Positions 5,805-6,611 of a stretch of DNA of 6,611 nucleotides are shown here, one piece after another (within the stretch, counting starts at the first letter, position 1; each line of letters starts with the position of its first letter). The position numbers and the translations under genes are program-made. This DNA is from JBFLXN01 sp040755715 [NCBI: Candidatus Edwardsbacteria bacterium] (GTDB lineage: Bacteria > Edwardsbacteria > AC1 > JBFLXN01): NCBI GenBank assembly GCA_040755715.1, contig JBFLXN010000153.1, positions 1 through 6,611 of the forward strand, written 5' to 3'. Under the pieces are notes generated by a model, which searched no databases, was not told the DNA's origin, and was given only the letters and a program-made list of their open reading frames with translations.

Positions 5805-5843
5805 GGTTAGGAAGCCGGTATGGAAGTTAGGTTGGGAAGTTGG
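5805..5843. repeat. Short G-rich degenerate tandem repeat (GGAAGTTRGG type)
   Basis: GGAAG recurs at 5810, 5822 and 5835 (spacing 12 and 13). The last two copies read GGAAGTTAGG and GGAAGTTGG, preceded by GGTTAG and GGTTGG. It begins about 32 bases after the subunit F stop and directly precedes the AT-rich inverted repeat. Confidence 0.45.
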
Positions 5844-5848
5844 TGAAA

Positions 5849-5945
5849 AAATGCAAAAATCAAAATGCAAAATGACAAATCAAAATTCAAAGAGCAGATA
5901 ATTTTTACATTTTTGTCTGTCATTTTGATATTTGAATTGACATTT
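5849..5945. repeat. AT-rich inverted repeat of the CAAAATGACA type
   Basis: CAAAATGACA (5868-5877) is matched exactly in inverse by TGTCATTTTG (5918-5927). The arms extend outward as AAATGCAAAAATCAAAATG on the left against a TTTGAATTGACATTT-like right arm with several mismatches and one gap, and inward as CAAAATTCAAA against TTTTACATTTTTG. I remember this wording from intergenic repeats in many environmental genomes. It has no coding character. Confidence 0.7.
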
Positions 5946-6036
5946 CGTCTATCATCCCCAATTTAGTATAAAAAGCGAACTATTTGACTATGCTCAAGTT
6001 AGGCGATATTTACCTAAATAATGAGAAGATTAAACT

Positions 6037-6433
6037 ATGCCCAAATATCTAATTCTCATTTGCTTCATTGGTGCTTTTTCTATATTGTCATCGTCCTGTT
6101 CGAAAGGGAAATCAACCGGAAAAATGGGAAATAACGAAAATACCTACAGACAGTATTAGCGTTGGTCAGAAAACAGACAGCACAATAGCTTTTACTGCAC
6201 GTTCATGGGGGCTTAACGGTTGTTATGTTTATTCCCATAATGAAATTAACAGAGTGGGAAGGAACATAAACATAACAATATATGGTAAGTATCCCACTTC
6301 TGAATATTGCACCATGGCTTTAATTGCAATTTACACTCAAATGCAGGTTCACATACCGAAAGCTGACACATATTATTTTCATTTTTGGAACTACGAGATA
6401 TCAAGTTACGATACGACTATAATCGCCCCTTGA
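6037..6433 (+). pseudogene. Predicted lipoprotein with a small beta-rich domain, frameshifted after the signal peptide
   Basis: From the ATG at 6037 the first frame encodes a lipoprotein signal: MPKYLILICFIGAFSILSSS followed by Cys21 (6097-6099) and SKGK, then stops after about 40 codons. The next frame, open from 6068 to the TGA at 6431-6433, reads KGNQPEKWEITKIPTDSISV and continues with a beta-rich domain (WGLNGCYVYSHNEINR, INITIYGKYP, SEYCTMALIAIYT, DTYYFHFWNYE). Removing one base from the AAAGGGAAA run at 6103-6111 joins both into a 131-residue protein. The two cysteines of the body (NGCY and SEYC) could form a disulfide. GAGAAG (6023-6028) stands eight bases before the ATG. It would be exported and lipid-anchored; function unknown. 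It is either a pseudogene or carries a base-call error; the body alone, starting TTG at 6068, would be unexported. Confidence 0.75.
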
Positions 6434-6483
6434 GTTTTTGCATTGTTTTTTGGTAAACGCCGACGAGGATTTCATTAGTTTTA

Positions 6484-6500
6484 ATTCGTGTTTATTCGTG
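6484..6500. repeat. ATTCGTG direct repeat pair
   Basis: TTAATTCGTG and TTTATTCGTG stand side by side with a period of ten bases (ATTCGTG at 6484-6490 and 6494-6500). The same wording occurs, as I remember, in dispersed intergenic repeats of many genomes. It lies 50 bases after the lipoprotein stop, in the final 178 bases, where I see no gene on either strand. TGTCAA (6510-6515) and TTGACA (6532-6537) form a weak inverted pair just after it. Confidence 0.4.
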
Positions 6501-6611
6501 GACACACTATGTCAAGCTCTTTTTAACTTGTTTGACAAATTAATCGAAATTGACTGTCTGGCAAAATTAGCGAGCAAGAAATTTTCGTCGTAAGTGAGAT
6601 TGTTTTTCCAC

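Larger units (their letters stand above)
5774..6036. other. 263-base repeat-rich gap after subunit F
   Basis: No catalytic subunit gene follows. A 43-codon frame (5770-5901) starts with an ATGA overlap on the subunit F stop, but it soon runs into repeats and resembles nothing I know. The gap contains GGAAG at 5810, 5822 and 5835, then an AT-rich inverted repeat (5849-5945). A TTGACT at 5984-5989 could be a -35 for the lipoprotein gene, but no good -10 follows at normal spacing. Confidence 0.55.

Noticed and set aside
5770-5901. 43-codon frame overlapping the subunit F stop by ATGA, as a real gene
   Set aside because: Its second half is the translation of tandem and inverted repeats and there is no recognisable domain; kept only as an observation about the broken operon.
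5937-5972. Promoter made of TTGACA (5937-5942) and TATAAA (5967-5972)
   Set aside because: The spacer is 24 bases, too long for a sigma-70 type promoter, and the TTGACA is part of the inverted repeat.
6434-6611. Minus-strand peptide TNEILVGVYQKTMQ as a gene remnant
   Set aside because: It is only about two dozen codons between stops and I could not tie it to a family.

Overview
This window reads as a piece of a metagenome-type bacterial genome of moderate to low GC. It comes from a diderm, judged by a predicted lipoprotein signal with a lipobox cysteine. The organism uses a V/A-type ATPase (clear subunit F) and roadblock/LC7-like proteins, and it carries a DUF6754-type membrane-protein cluster. 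I associate this combination with uncultured candidate phyla such as WOR-3/Stahlbacteria, and DUF6754 proteins also with Chloroflexota. The taxonomic placement is an impression from memory and was not tested. All coding is on the + strand.

Layout. Positions 1-136 hold a GC-rich hairpin and an open frame running into the first gene. Positions 140-3598 hold four membrane-protein genes: a secreted fibronectin-III + DUF6754 protein, a six-helix protein, a two-helix protein with a large soluble alpha/beta-looking domain, and another six-helix protein. Positions 3599-3942 are a non-coding gap with a GC hairpin and a striking 94-bp dyad made of 9-bp units. Positions 3943-4858 hold two roadblock/LC7-like genes. 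Positions 4923-5403 hold a RelB/RelE-type toxin-antitoxin module whose toxin is frameshifted. Positions 5444-5773 encode V/A-type ATPase subunit F. Positions 5774-6036 are repeat-rich. Positions 6037-6433 hold a frameshifted lipoprotein gene. Positions 6434-6611 are non-coding with a small ATTCGTG repeat.

How it fits together. The first four genes share one strand and have short gaps with good ribosome binding sites (two gaps are occupied by palindromes), so they probably form one operon for an undescribed membrane complex. By eye, the DUF6754 domain and the soluble domain of the third gene look like distant relatives with the same order of elements and a C-terminal membrane helix, suggesting a heteromeric assembly. 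The two roadblock proteins could be a regulatory pair. Subunit F stands without the catalytic A and B subunits next to it, so the V-ATPase operon is split, rearranged or located elsewhere.

The other theme is repeats: most of the larger gaps carry a different small palindromic or tandem repeat, and both genes near the right end that look like accessory cargo (the RelE toxin and the lipoprotein) carry a one-base frameshift at a homopolymer. They are therefore either decaying or affected by sequence errors.
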